Below, one piece after another: positions 1 to 11,790 of a stretch of 64,000 nt of DNA. The notes under the pieces were generated by a model. The model saw only the letters and a list, made by a program, of their open reading frames with translations, had not been told where the DNA came from and did not search any database. Origin of the DNA: Scytalidium lignicola (Eukaryota > Ascomycota > Leotiomycetes); assembly GCA_002812745.2 (NCBI GenBank), contig NCSJ02000010.1, forward strand, positions 236,182 through 300,181. The letters are read 5' to 3'. The position numbers and the translations under genes were made by a program. Numbering within the stretch: position 1 is the stretch's first letter; each line of letters opens with the position of its first letter.

Positions 1-2
1 GC

Positions 3-392
3 AGCAACACAACCACCAACGAAGCCGTGATCTGGGACACGATAATCACCTCCCCCTCCGCCGACCACCTAACCAACATCGGCCCCGTCGCGAAAAAGAA
101 GCTCATCAAGAGCGCAAAGGGAAAAGCAATCGACCCCTCGCGCGGCAAAATCAATCTCAAGAATCAGCGTCCAAAGTACCAGATCACTGCTCCTGGGGGG
201 AAGGTGGCTGAGACCAAGGATGTGGTGCTGAAAGTGCATTATAATGTTCAGCCGTGGGTGGGGATGTTGACGTGGAGTCCGGGATGGGAGGTGGGGAGGT
301 GGGAGAAGATTAAGGGAGGGGTTTCTAAGGTTTTTGGATTGCCTGGGTTGAAGAGTAAGGAGGGGGAGAAGAAGAAGAGTAGTGCTGTTTGA
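3..392 (+). CDS. SPC3: Signal peptidase complex subunit 3, 5' truncated
   Basis: This is the C-terminal 129 residues of the signal peptidase subunit SPC3 (SPC22/23), a single-pass ER membrane protein that helps position the catalytic subunit during signal-peptide removal. The open frame runs in from the left edge, so the start and the N-terminal membrane anchor lie outside the window. The lumenal tail is recognised by the VIWDTII block, a segment reading PKYQITAPGGKV and the motif VHYNVQPWVGMLTW, which matches the family's conserved end. The tail is lysine-rich and ends KKKSSAV. It is convergent with the MFS transporter downstream. The family call rests on remembered motifs, not on a search. 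Confidence 0.82.
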   Translation, partial: SNTTTNEAVIWDTIITSPSADHLTNIGPVAKKKLIKSAKGKAIDPSRGKINLKNQRPKYQITAPGGKVAETKDVVLKVHYNVQPWVGMLTWSPGWEVGRWEKIKGGVSKVFGLPGLKSKEGEKKKSSAV

Positions 393-776
393 TATTTGAT
401 ATTGTTTTTTTGAGGTAGTAGTTTTTGTAGGATACCCGTCACTACTTAGGAAGAAAGAAAGAAATATATGGTATTAAAAAAAGGGGGGATATTATATAGA
501 CCGGCTCCTTGTAAGGAATTATTAAGTGGTAAATTTCTATTATATTATGATCTAAACGCTTTTAATGAATATCTATTCATCACCTTTTTTAAAACCTCGT
601 CTCCCTTTTGCATCTAGATATATGTATAAAATGTATCATGAACTTTTCCTCATCCCAAAACAAACGCCTTTTTATCCTTCTAACCTGCATACCATATGAA
701 CAGACCTCATAACATCAACAAATTCTTACAACCAAAAATACCATCTTTTACACTTTTGACTCTTTAAAAGAGTGTT
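393..776. other. Convergent intergenic spacer
   Basis: AT-rich 3' flanks of SPC3 and the MFS gene. No ORF or RNA gene is recognised. Confidence 0.6.
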
Positions 777-2448
777 TCAGTATTTGACAGTCAATCCCCA
801 TCCTCCCTTCAAAACCCTCACCACCCCAAAAGCTATCACAGAGCCCACATAACACAGCCCCGTCCAAAGAATCAATCCCCAGTACTTCCCGCCATCAGCC
901 ACAAGGATCTGTCCGGCGATGGGAATCCCCGTCAAGCAGCCCAAACTGACAATAGTGTAGCATGTAGCATAATACCGGCCGTAATCCTGCGTATCGCATA
1001 GTTGTCCAACACAGACGGGAGTCAGGGAGATGTTACTACCGGAGGCAAACCCGTAGAGGAGACTGAAGAGGATGAGCGCGCCCTTGATGTCGCCGAAGGG
1101 AAGCCAGATGGCGAAGATGAGGAAAATGGTGAAGAGCACGGCTATGATGGCGGTGTTGTAGCGTCCGATCTTGTCGGCGTAGTAGCCTGGTAACCAGCGG
1201 CCAAAGACGGAGCCTGCATTGAGGATGGGCAAGATCTGGTAGGACAAATCTTGGGCGAATCCCTCTTTGAGCGCGTATGAGGTTAGGTAGGTTAGAGGAA
1301 TGAAAAGACCCCATTCAATGAACCATACGCCAAGCACGGTCCAGGCAAAGGCGGGATCGCGCAGGATACGCAGGTCAGGATGAGGACTTGATTTCGTTGG
1401 CGGGAGACGGGATCGTACGAGGAGGTTGGCCATGGCACATAGGAAGATGAAGATAAAGCCTATGATGCGGGTTGACCATGTCCAACCTACACGTGGAATG
1501 AGGGACTGTAGCATCAAAGGGAAGACGATGCCGCCCATGGCTCCTCCTCCTGCTGCGATGCCTGTTGCGGTGCCACGGCGGCGGTGGAAGTAGTGGCCTA
1601 CAGCAGCAATGCAGGGAGTGAAAAGGAGGGATGTGCCTACCCCAAAGACGCCAAAGACGAGGAGGAATTGGTAGTATTCTGATTACTGTGTGAGCATTTG
1701 GTTGTAAACTTCCGGGTGATCCCATGGTGTGGGCTACATTGGGGCAAAATGAATGTGTGCAGATGAAAGAGGTAGTGAGTTGTGTGGAAGTAGGTTTGTA
1801 GGAGAAAAAGTACCCACCAGTACACAAGCCCAGCACAAACTGCATAGATATCAAGCATATACTCCCTGAAAGAATAAGCCATCTTGGGCCATACACATCG
1901 AATATAGGGCCGATATAGACTCCGCATGCAAAGGTTAGAAAGCTATAGACGGAAAAGATCCAGCCTATTACCCCGGCATCGTAGGCGGCTAGCTGGTGCG
2001 TTGAAATATAAGCTTGGTAGGATCCAAGAGTGTTGGCGATGCCTATGGAGGTCATCATTCCGCACCAACTTCCAATCACGACCAGCCAGGCTTGAAGACC
2101 GCCTTCAGGGTAGGTATGTCCATCCTCGACTAGCAGTGTGTCCGATGAGAACGGTGATTCTGGGGTTAGGGGAGATTCTGCGGGATTCTGGTCTAGTTTC
2201 TCATCCATCTGGACGGACAATTCCAAAATCGCCGGTTGTTCCAGTGCATAGCTTGTAGGTTTTCCGGAGCCGACCTGGTTATAGCTCAGACCTACCGCCT
2301 TTTCTTCAGCTTGAGGTATGGTTGACTCCTCGTCCACTGCATAGTCACTCAGGCTGCCTTTGGAGGAAGGTTGGGAAGCATTTCCCGTGATGTTGGAAAC
2401 TCTGTGAGAATCACTCTGGAGACCCGAGTCTCTAGACCCGGCACTCAT
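777..2448 (-). CDS. MFS transporter, monocarboxylate (MCT) type
   Basis: Two exons, complement(777..1678, 1818..2448), 510 aa. The intron starts GTGGGT and ends TCAG, and splicing gives the in-frame junction LGLCTEYYQFLLVFGVFG. About 115 hydrophilic residues come before the first membrane span. The fungal MCT-like signature PEGGLQAWLVVIGSWCGM opens the transporter domain, and later come FDVYGPRW (loop 2-3) and RRRGTATGIAAGGGAMGG. The family moves monocarboxylates or related small organic acids through the plasma membrane; the substrate cannot be told from sequence. The chosen ATG follows an A-rich AAACAC context; an earlier in-frame ATG at 2553 would add 35 residues across an N. Family sure, substrate unknown. 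Confidence 0.85.
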
Positions 2449-3872
2449 GTGTTTAAAAAGAGAAGATGATGGAAATACGAAGAGAGTATGAGATTTAAAA
2501 GGTTCAAGATATTGATAAAAAGCTAGAGATTGAAGTAACTNAAAAAGGCCCAAAAGAAAAGAAATAGGTAGAAGAGACCGATATACCAGGACTCAGTGAA
2601 GTCTTCCGGCAGAGCAGAGCAGAAGCAGGAATAAGGAAATAAATACAAATACAATACCGTAAGCGTTGGTGGGATGCAGAGAACAATTTCACCATTAGAA
2701 AGAGTTCTAACGTAACTTCGCGTTCTTGTGTGTCATTGAAATTCATTTTGTGCCGAGACCCGCCGCCTTTGGTGATATCACGTGAGAGAGCATGTTGCTA
2801 GGACGGCAATGAAGCGATTCCAGCTTCTACTGTAGTAGAGAAGAGTAAGAGGCAGCATGCTTCTGGTAATTATCTCTGCCATGCTTTGACTCTTAGAGAA
2901 TGTAGAAGTACTGCTGATGTGATGATGATGACATTGTAAAGCAATAGCCTTGGTACAGCACTGTACATCACGTATAATTAATTATACCACACCTGTTCGC
3001 CCTCTGCAGCGTACATGGGGCCGCACACCCTCAACAGCTTCATAGCTTGGATTCGCAGCTTAGCTGGCACCATTACTGCCAGGACCCAGGAACCCGAAGT
3101 GCTGCTGGATGTCGTCGTGCTGTGAGCCCAACTAAACTGATTCTTGCCTCTCGAACACATTTCGAACACCTCTCCGAGCCCCTTCGTGCCCTTCTCTCAA
3201 CCACCTCAGAAACCGTGACGATCGCGCTCCCAATGATGCCCAGCCAGATGTGACAAGTCGCCACAGCATCCGCACATCAAGACAGCAGCCATGACAAAGG
3301 ACATGACAGCGATGGCAGCGCACCACGCGGATGCCGGAATGGCCCGCCCCAGTCCGACACGGGGCTGGCTGCGATACGGCGAACAAATTCTTTCTTCTTG
3401 TGCCTGTGGTGTTGTGGCCAGGTTGGAGCTGTTTGGGATGTTTTGGGTGTTTTGGGTGTTTTTCGCTGTGGCAGCTCATTCATTAACTCGGCACACCACC
3501 CCAGAACCACTAGAGCTTGCCCGCTCCCAGCCTGCCCGAGACAACATAACTCTCCAGCCTCCTCAATTTCTCGACGCATTTCTCTCTCTCTCTCTCTTTC
3601 TCTCCCCCATTGCCATCTACCTTTCCACTCTTGCATACGGTTTTATTCCTTCATATGAAATTTCTCTTCTAGAATTTCGTATGGCTGTATTTCTATCCAC
3701 TCAACATCGCAAAAGTTGACGCTTATAATCTTCCCATGCTGATCTCCCGACTATCACCGAACACCCTCACATACATAACCTTTATCCCAAAATCTCCACT
3801 CACGCACAAATACCCATAAATACCNTTTTTTTTAGTCCGCTTTCGACCTCTCACACCTGCACGCGCCACAGC
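2449..3872. other. Intergenic region, divergent promoters
   Basis: Lies between the MFS gene and the next gene on the opposite strand. It holds single Ns at 2541 and 3825, each before a homopolymer, and a CT microsatellite near 3580-3610. Short ORFs on both strands have no protein-like conservation that I recognise. Confidence 0.5.
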
Positions 3873-5711
3873 ATGTCTCCATATCCTACACCGCCTCCGA
3901 CTATTTCTCCAAAGTCCCGGGCCAACCTTGCGCACGACTCTCATACATATTTCGGACCAGCAGACGAACAGTTATCTCCAGATTCCTACGATCCCCCCGA
4001 CGCAAAATCCTCCTTCGACCCCTCACAATCCCAGACCGAGCCGCGATCCCAGCGCGACCGCACCAACACGGATCAGACCTACAACAGCTACGTTACCGCC
4101 TCCCAGGGACTTCCACACAGCACCCACACCGATCCTTCTCATATAAGCTACGTCACGGCTCCTCAAAGCAACTATATGCCTCCGCCGCAAGGCGAGGCCC
4201 ATTCCTACTTCAATCCCTCCAACCCGCCAACTCCGGATCCCAATGCGGCCGCTAATGCTACTCTGGCAGCGGCCTACTTCAATCCAACTCCCGCCTCTCC
4301 TCTGATCCCCGACAAACCATATGTCCCCCCGCCGCAGGGCGAGGCACACTCCTATTTCAACCCCTCAAATGCGCCAACTCCCGTCAATATTGCTCCAATC
4401 CCCAATACACCACCACCTTTTGCAGCTGCCAAACCGCCCCGTTCTCCAAGGTCGAACCGCCCCCCTAGCCGCCCCATTACTCCCGTGGTGCATAGCGTGC
4501 CTACGCCGTACAATGGCTCGCGGCCAAGACCGAGACGTGGGTTTTTCAGGAGGATGTGGAGGAAGTTTACCAAGCGCCTCCGAAGGATTTTGGAGTGGGC
4601 AATTAAACACCCTATCAAAGCTACCTTGATCGCTTTTCTACCTGCGTTCCTTATTGGTGGAATAGTGAAGATTATCAAGAGCCTTTCCAAGGGCCTTGAG
4701 GCTGGACTGAAAGATATTCTGATGGGATTGGGCTGGGATTATTCGCAGTCTGGCCGTGGCAAGGGCGACGGCAAAGGCTCCGGAGGAAAGGGAGGAGGAG
4801 GCAGTGGTGGACTCAGGGATGAGTACGCTGTAGAGGACTACAATACAACGAATCGGAGGCGCGTCACCAAGGAAGAAGAGATTCGAAGGGATGTGTATAT
4901 TGAAAGAGATGGATATTGGGCAGACGAGCGTGATGCCAAGGACACATACAATCAAAGAAGATACCAAGAGGATGAATATATAAAAGCAGGGTATCTGCCC
5001 CGGATCGGGTTTTTCTCAGACCAATATGATACGAAACGGGCAAATATTCCGAAAGGAGGGTACCATGTAGATGTATATGGTGCGACGGTGGAGAATACTC
5101 CAAGAGGTGCTCTTTACGCGGACGAGTACGATGTGAAGGAAGCGTACAATCCAAGAGGCGGATACCAAGCTGATAACTACAATCTTCAAGAAGGCGGGTA
5201 TGGCTTCGGGGGTGGATATCACGTGAATGAGATAGCTGTGGAAAGAGACTATAAGGTGGTGGATAAACGACGAGGTAAGCGACTCTATCATACCTTTTTT
5301 ATTTAAGAAAAAAAAATCCGGGATGACTTTGCCAAAAGTCATGCGTTAATACTAAGCAGATGGCCTATAGATGAGAACGATTACGGCTATTTGGATTATG
5401 GCTATGAAGAGTACCGAGATACACGCTGGGAAGACTTTAACGACGATAACACTAAAAATAACGACTGGATTAACGATTTTGACGACCGCAACAACTACAA
5501 TTATAACAATACCCGTAACGACGATAACGATAATGATAAGCAGAAACCCAAGGATATCGATAACGATGGCAATGGCAATGGCAACGGCAATGATCGTGAC
5601 CAAGAGCAGCAGGACTGGTTCGGCGGTGTGTTCAACGACTTCAAAGGTTTTGGCGGCACCAAAGCAGGGTCGATAGATGGTTTAACGAAGATCATTCTGA
5701 TGTTTATGTAG
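3873..5711 (+). CDS. Unrecognised proline-, glycine- and tyrosine-rich protein
   Basis: Two exons, 3873..5274 and 5371..5711, 580 aa. The donor is G|GTAAGC and the acceptor TATAG, with a TACTAAG-like branch site upstream. I do not recognise the family. Residues 1-220 are proline-rich and disordered, with the motif PPPQGEAHSYFNPSN present twice (near residues 105 and 150). A basic stretch rich in Arg/Lys leads into a hydrophobic or amphipathic segment (IKATLIAFLPAFLIGGIVK), possibly a membrane anchor. A Gly/Ser/Lys linker follows, then a charged tail with loosely repeated Tyr-Asp/Glu blocks (YXXDXY, GGYXXDXY). The end is extremely Asn/Asp-rich (NDDNDND, NGNGNGN). The exon 2 composition is odd, but the frame is continuous and the splice phase fits. 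Confidence 0.6.
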
Positions 5712-6602
5712 GTCATCAGCTCCCGCACCCCCCGTTCCCCCCGCTTCCCAGATTGTTTATAAGCACGTTCTGGCCGGTACCGATGGGCTGATTCGTCTTC
5801 CACCTTTTTGCAGTAACCAGTACTGCAAGCTCTCGCCGTCACCCATGCCTCGAATAGCGAGCATCTTATTAGAGTTGTATTTCTTGGAAGGAGGGCAATG
5901 ATTAGCTTCTTCAGGGGAGGCTATTTTACATTTTGGCATTTTCAATTGGCATCATCATTTAGATTCTTAGATTCTTTACGAGAGGGTTTGCATGTGTCTT
6001 AACGGAGTTACCCAACATTAGTTGATTTGTTCACCCAAAAAAAGAGATTAAATGTTGCCTTTTTGTTTATCTTATTGTATCAGAGTTTTTACATATCGAA
6101 TCTATAGCGAGGGAATATGAGCAAGTTTTTTGTATCTTATTTTGCCTAACGGTTTATTTTATATGGCGCCAAGATCTGTTTTTCCCCTGCAAGCTTCAGC
6201 CTCGTGCTCGGCGCAACAGCCTTGGCAGAGAGGTGAGGTTGCTTGGCACCCGCAATAGAGCCTCCTAAACGAGGTTAACTGAGCAAGTTTATTATGTTCC
6301 CACGGGTAAGAGTATCTAGAGGGTGGAATACTCCACTTCTCCTCCCTGGACTTGCTTCTCCTTCATTCTACAATAATGCCAAGGAAGTGAAGGGAATCAG
6401 GCAATCGGGTGCCAAAATAGTGACCCATAAGAAGGTGGCTTGCAAAGAGAGGAATCGGAACAAAAGTATAAGTATAAGTAGATGTAGACAGCATTTTCTC
6501 TATTATTGTTTCGTGTTCTTCACTTTCCTCATCTTTTGATTATAAATCTATATTCCAAATATATTTCCCTAAAAGAAAGATAAGGAAAGAAAAGAAAAAG
6601 AA
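5712..6602. other. Intergenic region
   Basis: 3' flank of the unrecognised gene and promoter of the BIM1-like gene. A short ORF near 6294 has no recognisable product. The last 60 bases before the BIM1-like ATG are A/G-rich. Confidence 0.5.
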
Positions 6603-7534
6603 ATGTTCACCCACGCTCTTCTCACCCTCTCCTTGCTAACCTCCCTCTCCGCTGCCCACTTCAAAATCGAATACCCGCAATGGCGGGGCGATTCCTTCCA
6701 GACCGGCGCATCACAGTATATTTATCCATGTATGTCTTTATGTTTTTTTTATTAAGTGTCTTTCATATATTAAACCCCCCAACCCGCTCGTCTTGAAGAA
6801 AAAAATGAAAAATCTAACAACCCCCATCCTCCCAGGCGCAAACATAAACCAAACATCCCTCACAAACCGCACCATCTGGCCCCTAAACGGCGGTTCCCTC
6901 AACCTCGACCTGCACCACCCCTGGACCTACCTCTTCATCAACCTAGGTCTTGGAACGGATTACCCAGTCTTCAACATCTCGCTGACGCCGCAGCCGCTGA
7001 ATGAGACGGGGAATGGAACGTTATGTCTGCCAAGGGTGCAGCTTCCAGGCGACCTCGTGCTGAGGGAGGGACAGAATGGGAGTATTCAGGTTGTGACGTT
7101 TGGGGAGATGGGGGCTGCTTTGTATAATGTTAGTTTTGATATTTCTCTTTCTCTTTCTTTCTTTTGTGTCTTTCTTTGGTCTTATTGGTGGAGGTGTTAC
7201 TTTTTTTCTTTTTTCCTTTTCTTTTTCTACTGTGATGTGTGATGTGTGATTAAAGAGAAAGCTAACGATTTACCTATCACATACCTAGTGCGCAGATATA
7301 ACCTTCAGCGCAAATGCTAGCCTCCTATCTGGTGATGCCTGTCTCAATTCATCTAATGTCGCTGTGTCTGTAGTCAACCAGGAAGTCAATGGGTCTACTG
7401 TTGATGAATCTAATGGATCTGAGAATTCCACTGGTACCCCGTCGGCGGCGAGTGGGACCGGAGTCGGGTATAACGTGTTAATCACTGGTACTATTGCTGC
7501 ACTTGGGGCTGTTGTGTTTAGTTTGATGTTGTAA
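6603..7534 (+). CDS. BIM1-like copper-binding surface protein (X325 type)
   Basis: Three exons, 6603..6729, 6836..7128 and 7289..7534, 221 aa. A signal peptide of about 18 residues ends LSAA, so the mature protein would begin with His (HFKIEYPQWRGD). An N-terminal His is the hallmark of the LPMO-like histidine brace. The TGASQYIYPC block, the NRTIWPLNGG block and the LHHPWTY His pair agree with the BIM1/X325 family, whose Cryptococcus member helps copper uptake; its members are not known to be sugar oxidases. The C-terminus is Ser/Thr-rich and ends in a hydrophobic segment after SGTGVGYNV, as expected for GPI attachment. Several NXS/T sites are present. Copper ligands beyond His1 are inferred. 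Confidence 0.83.
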
Positions 7535-7919
7535 TAAGATTCGCAAGTATGTTGTAACTGCAGAAGAGAGTTAGGGAAGGAGAATAGATAGGAAAAAGCG
7601 AGACTTCAATTGATATATTTGTAAATGTGTATGTGTTGTGTGTGTGATAGTACATAGTTTCAATTCCAGAAATATTGCATTCCACCTATTAATCCATTCC
7701 ACTAAAAAGACTNAAAAAAACCCCCCCGGAGGGATACTTATTAGATATTTCTCTCTTTCCCAACCCCCAGCCCAGGTAAAACTCCACGTATTCATAAACT
7801 CATGTAATAATTTCCCGCAATCTTATCTCCATTTTGTCATGCCCACTCAAAAAAAAAGCCCCACCCAAATTTCCCTCCGAGAGTAGAATCGTCTTGAAAG
7901 GAAAAAAGGGTCAACCAGT
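7535..7919. other. Convergent intergenic spacer
   Basis: 3' flanks of the BIM1-like and PMP3-family genes. It contains an N at 7713 before an A run and C/G homopolymers. No gene is seen. Confidence 0.5.
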
Positions 7920-8428
7920 TTAATAAACTGGTGGTGGTGGAGCTGTTGCTGGCTGAACAATCGTCCCGTATCCGTGGCCACCAGTTTGGACTTTATCGCT
8001 GAAAATGCCCGGTGCCCGCCTCCCAGTGAGAGCTCCCATGCGCGCCTGCTCGCTACGGTCGTAATAGACCCATATGAGGTAGAAGGCGTGGATGTGGCCT
8101 GGGAAGTATCTGCTTTAATAGTTAGATACGTTTGTTCCCTTCAATTAGTTCGAGAAGTATATAACGGTCAAGTTAAAACGGAAATTGGAGGTGTTGAATA
8201 GCTCCTAAAAGCGCGAGATATTGTCACGTCTAGAAGGGAGAGTACTTACGCTAAGATAGTCAAGCAGATATTGATCAATAGATCAGCGCCGCATCCAGCG
8301 ACGAAGAAGACACCGAGGGGAGGGACTGTGATGTTATTAGAATATGAAATACAGAGAAACGGGAAAGTTGGTGGTCTCATACAGAGCAGGGTGATCAAGA
8401 TCAAAAGAATGGCTGAGCAGACACCCAT
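7920..8428 (-). CDS. PMP3/RCI2-family small membrane protein
   Basis: Three exons, complement(7920..8109, 8250..8325, 8383..8428), 103 aa. The spliced protein reads LLFPPLGVFFVAGCGADLL and ends the core with INICLTILAYFPGHIHAFY, the full two-helix Pmp3 (UPF0057) signature. Pmp3 proteins sit in the plasma membrane and affect membrane potential and salt tolerance. A hydrophilic tail (about 45 residues after YYDRSEQ) ends in a proline run and PVY, as in longer filamentous-fungal members. The second intron is missed if one reads the open frame alone, because its 57 bases carry no stop. The start at MGVCSA was preferred over an in-frame ATG ten codons upstream because it lies next to the first helix. 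Confidence 0.88.
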
Positions 8429-9026
8429 ATTGGCTGGTTGTTTGATATTGTAAAACAAAAAGTTTATGTTCTTTTTAATCTGATTGTGAGTATAATTCTT
8501 CTGGAGATAATCTATTTTGTTCCTTTATTTTTGCAAAATCAGAACTCGAAAATTTAGAGCAAACTGATTTTATAGGAAAGAAGGAATGGCGTGTATTGAA
8601 TTGATGGAAAACATGTGCATCATTACCTTGGCAAAGTCGTGGCTAGACATGACGTCTGTCCCCACTTTTCTTGCTGTGCCACTCTCGCCACAATCCCCAC
8701 TAATTAACCGTAACAGGGGGTTACCCGTTCCACGCGGGGAGATTGATTATGTTAACGTCGTTGCAAGGTAATACAAACATGGGAATAGTTACATATGGCT
8801 CAGTCTGAAGTCGTTTTACATGGAAGCACCTGCAGAATGTTCATTTTTCAAGGCAGCTCCTAGTAGAGTGATTGGAAGGAGAGTTTTGTAACATTGAAAA
8901 TAGAAATAAGGTGTTTATAGCTCAACTGAGTAGAATGGAGAAAAGTGCAGGGACTCCCTATAAGAGATATATTTGCTCTAGTTCTATTGCACACGAATGG
9001 ATTCAAACGTTTTGAATCACCTTCTT
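8429..9026. other. Intergenic region
   Basis: Promoter side of the PMP3-family gene and 3' flank of the biotin carboxylase gene. No gene is recognised. Confidence 0.5.
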
Positions 9027-11239
9027 CTATAGCTTTGCACCTCCATCCAGCTCAGCAACCAAAACTCCCTCACCAACGTCATCACCATCTTCCCCTTCGT
9101 ACACCCAGACTGTCTTTCCACCCTTCTGAGCCCTTATTTCAAGCTCCATCTTCATTTGCCTCACCACGGCAACAACATCACCTGCTGTAATTTCATCTCC
9201 TACATCGACCAACAGCTCCACCAATTTACCTGCAAAAGGAATAATGATATGATTCTTGTTCGCGGGGTCCCCTCTACGATGCGTATACGCGCTAGAAAGA
9301 GCTCCAAATGAGGCGGTTGTAGATGCCAAAGTTAGTAGGTATGGAGTAGGTTCTGTCGTGGGTGTTGTGTAGATCACTGAGGCTGTCAAGGAAGCAGGAA
9401 ACTCGTTTCGGAGAACTCGCGTTAGTTGGAGGTGGCTTGGTATTGGTGCTGCAGTTTTTGAGTTCGGATTGGACGGTGTCTCTTTTGAGAGAGATATTGA
9501 CCAAGCATCTCCTTTACGGAAAAGGACATTAGAAGCTGCAGATATGCCGCCATTGCTTGATGCACTCGAGCTCGAAACACCGACAGGATTATTGCTCAAT
9601 CCCCCAGAGATCTCCTTTCCTGAATTCAAAACCAAAGGAAGATTTGTTTCAAGCCACTGTGTATCACACTCTTGTCTAGCAAACGCCTCGCTGGCCACAA
9701 TGCCTCGTAACACATCTAAACTTGTCTTCACACCGTCGATGTAAGTATCTTCCAAGGCCCTTCTAGATTTTCTTACCACGTCATCCCAGCTAGACGCAGT
9801 GACTATGATCTTCGCTATCAAGCTATCAAAGTCGGTTCCAATGATCGCAGGAGCTGAAGGAATGAGGTGGGTATCCACCCTAACACCATTTCCAGCGGGG
9901 AATCTGAACGAGGGTATCTTGCCTATGCTCAATGTCCAGTCATTGGAGACATCTTCAGCTGTTACCCGGAGCTGTAACGAATAGATATGAGGTGGTGTCT
10001 GAGGATCCTCGGAGAGATGTGAGAGAGAAAGTGATGAGAGAGGATGGCCTTGAGCTATGAGAAGTTGGATCTTGACCAGATCTATCCCCATGGCAAGAGA
10101 TTCTGTGATCGTATGTTCAACTTGGAGACGAGGGTTTACCTCGAGGAAATAGAAGGCTGGGGGTGAAGAACGGACTAAAAATTCGAATGTCCCGAGGGAA
10201 GAATAATTGACCTAGGGTTGTTAGCCTTCTCTAATGAAAGTATGCTCTGGACTGGAAATGCTACATACCATCTTTGCCATCCTCAACGCCGCATTAATAA
10301 CATCAGCGACCAGCTTCCTATCTGGTATAGAACTAGGAGCAAATTCCACAACCTTCTGAAACCGCCTCTGAATACTGCACTCCCTCTCCCACAAATGCCT
10401 CACACCCCCTTTCCCATCCCCCACAATCTGGACTTCAACATGGCGAAACCCATCAATAGCAGCCATCTCAGCAAATGCCATCCCACTAGGGCTTTCCTGT
10501 AGAGCCCTCTTAGCTAAGGATGCTAAATCTTCCTTCTTCCGCACAATCCGGATGCCTCTCCCGCCACCTCCATCTACAGCTTTGATAATAATTGGATACC
10601 GTACTGAATCTGCAAAAGCTTCCAGCGCAGAGATATCACTCGTCGGTGTCCCTAACGCTTGCAATACAGGAACTTGGCATTTCTCAGCAAGTCTTCTCGC
10701 CTGCAACTTATCCCCGGTCTGAGATAAAATCTCAGGGCCGGGTCCGATGACTATAGCCCCGGCTTCATCCCACATGCGCTGGGCGAATTCAGCTGATTCT
10801 GAGAGGAAACCGTAGCCAGGATGAATGGTGTCAATAGAGTGTTTCTTGACAATAGCTATTATTTCTGATATGTTCAGGTAGGATGAGGCAGAGGGGATTG
10901 GAATCGAATGAGATGCATGAAGGGTGTGGAGAGAGTCATCAGGAGTGTAGAGCACGTAAGTGGTAATCTCCAGCTCTCTGGCCGTGGATATAATGCGGGC
11001 TGCAATTTCGCCTCTAGATTAATATTATTAGCCGGTATTAATATTTAATATTTTGTTATCTTTCTATAACATGAAACGAGAGGCTGTATAAACCCAACAC
11101 CTCATGGTGGCTGAAATACACATAAAAAAATTAAAATAGTATGTATATCAATTCTAGTAAGAAAATAACACCAAAGAACCTACCTATTAGCAATAAGAAG
11201 TCGTTTTATAGGTCTATGAACTTGCGAAGCCATAACCAT
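9027..11239 (-). CDS. Biotin carboxylase/biotin carrier subunit of an acyl-CoA carboxylase
   Basis: Three exons, complement(9027..10211, 10269..11013, 11184..11239), 661 aa. The order is biotin carboxylase N-domain (KRLLIANRGEIAARII), ATP-grasp (IIKAVDGGGGRGIRIV, HVEVQIVGDGKGG), C-domain with EVNPRLQVEHTITESL, a variable linker, and a C-terminal biotinyl domain with MKM near residue 621. It carboxylates its own biotin using ATP and bicarbonate, for transfer by the partner subunit. The biotin site reads RQMKME where most family members have AMKM. The divergent neighbour encodes a carboxyltransferase, so the two very likely form one enzyme, probably mitochondrial. Methylcrotonoyl-CoA, propionyl-CoA or another acyl-CoA are all possible substrates. 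ATGs at 11239 and 11233 are both possible starts. Confidence 0.87.
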
Positions 11240-11790
11240 GTTTTTGAGAATGCGGACTACAGGACCTAGCCTGAATAAAATCTGTTCAGAGATATCTACG
11301 ACAGAATTCTAAAAATGATATATAATTGACCAGAAAAACGACCTTCACGGAAGTTGTAAAGCTATGGGGATCGAGTCCGGAAGGGTGGGGCCGAGGTAAA
11401 TTACCCCAGAATTTCCAAGTGGTGTGGGGTCAATAGTAGATAGCTTGCATTCTCAACCCGATGAGGTATAATTGGTCAATGTAAATAATTTTGAGTACAA
11501 TTGATTTCCTGACTAAATCAGCATTGGCTATTTAATTATATATCTCAGCTACTTCTATAGTCAAGGCTTAGTTAGTCAAGGACCGCGGCGAAGCACCTGT
11601 GGTATCGGTAAGGGAAGGTGCCTCCGTGTGGGGTAAACAGACCGAGGTAACAAACAAAGCTATTCTGCATGAAGCTCCACTCACCCTAAAAGCGATTAAT
11701 CAAGGCTATATCAACCTTATTACCTGCCAATAATGACACCATTTGATCCGTCTCTATGCTAACGGAGTCTTCTCTCAGAGAGTCCTCACA
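11240..11790. promoter_or_regulatory. Shared divergent promoter of the carboxylase pair
   Basis: About 550 bases separate the two divergent start codons. No other gene fits here. The arrangement suggests joint control of the two subunits; this is inference from position. Confidence 0.5.
11733..11762 (+). promoter_or_regulatory. Short upstream ORF in the carboxyltransferase leader
   Basis: An ATG at 11733 opens nine codons ending in TAA, 28 bases before the main ATG at 11791. If the mRNA starts upstream of it, it could reduce translation of the main frame. Whether it lies in the transcript is unknown. Confidence 0.4.

Noticed and set aside
1002..1193. Acidic plus-strand frame inside the MFS gene
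   Set aside because: It is the reverse strand of transmembrane helices and a shadow of the transporter.
3291..3719. 142-codon plus frame upstream of the proline/tyrosine-rich gene
   Set aside because: It runs through CT microsatellite and promoter-like sequence and has no recognisable domain.
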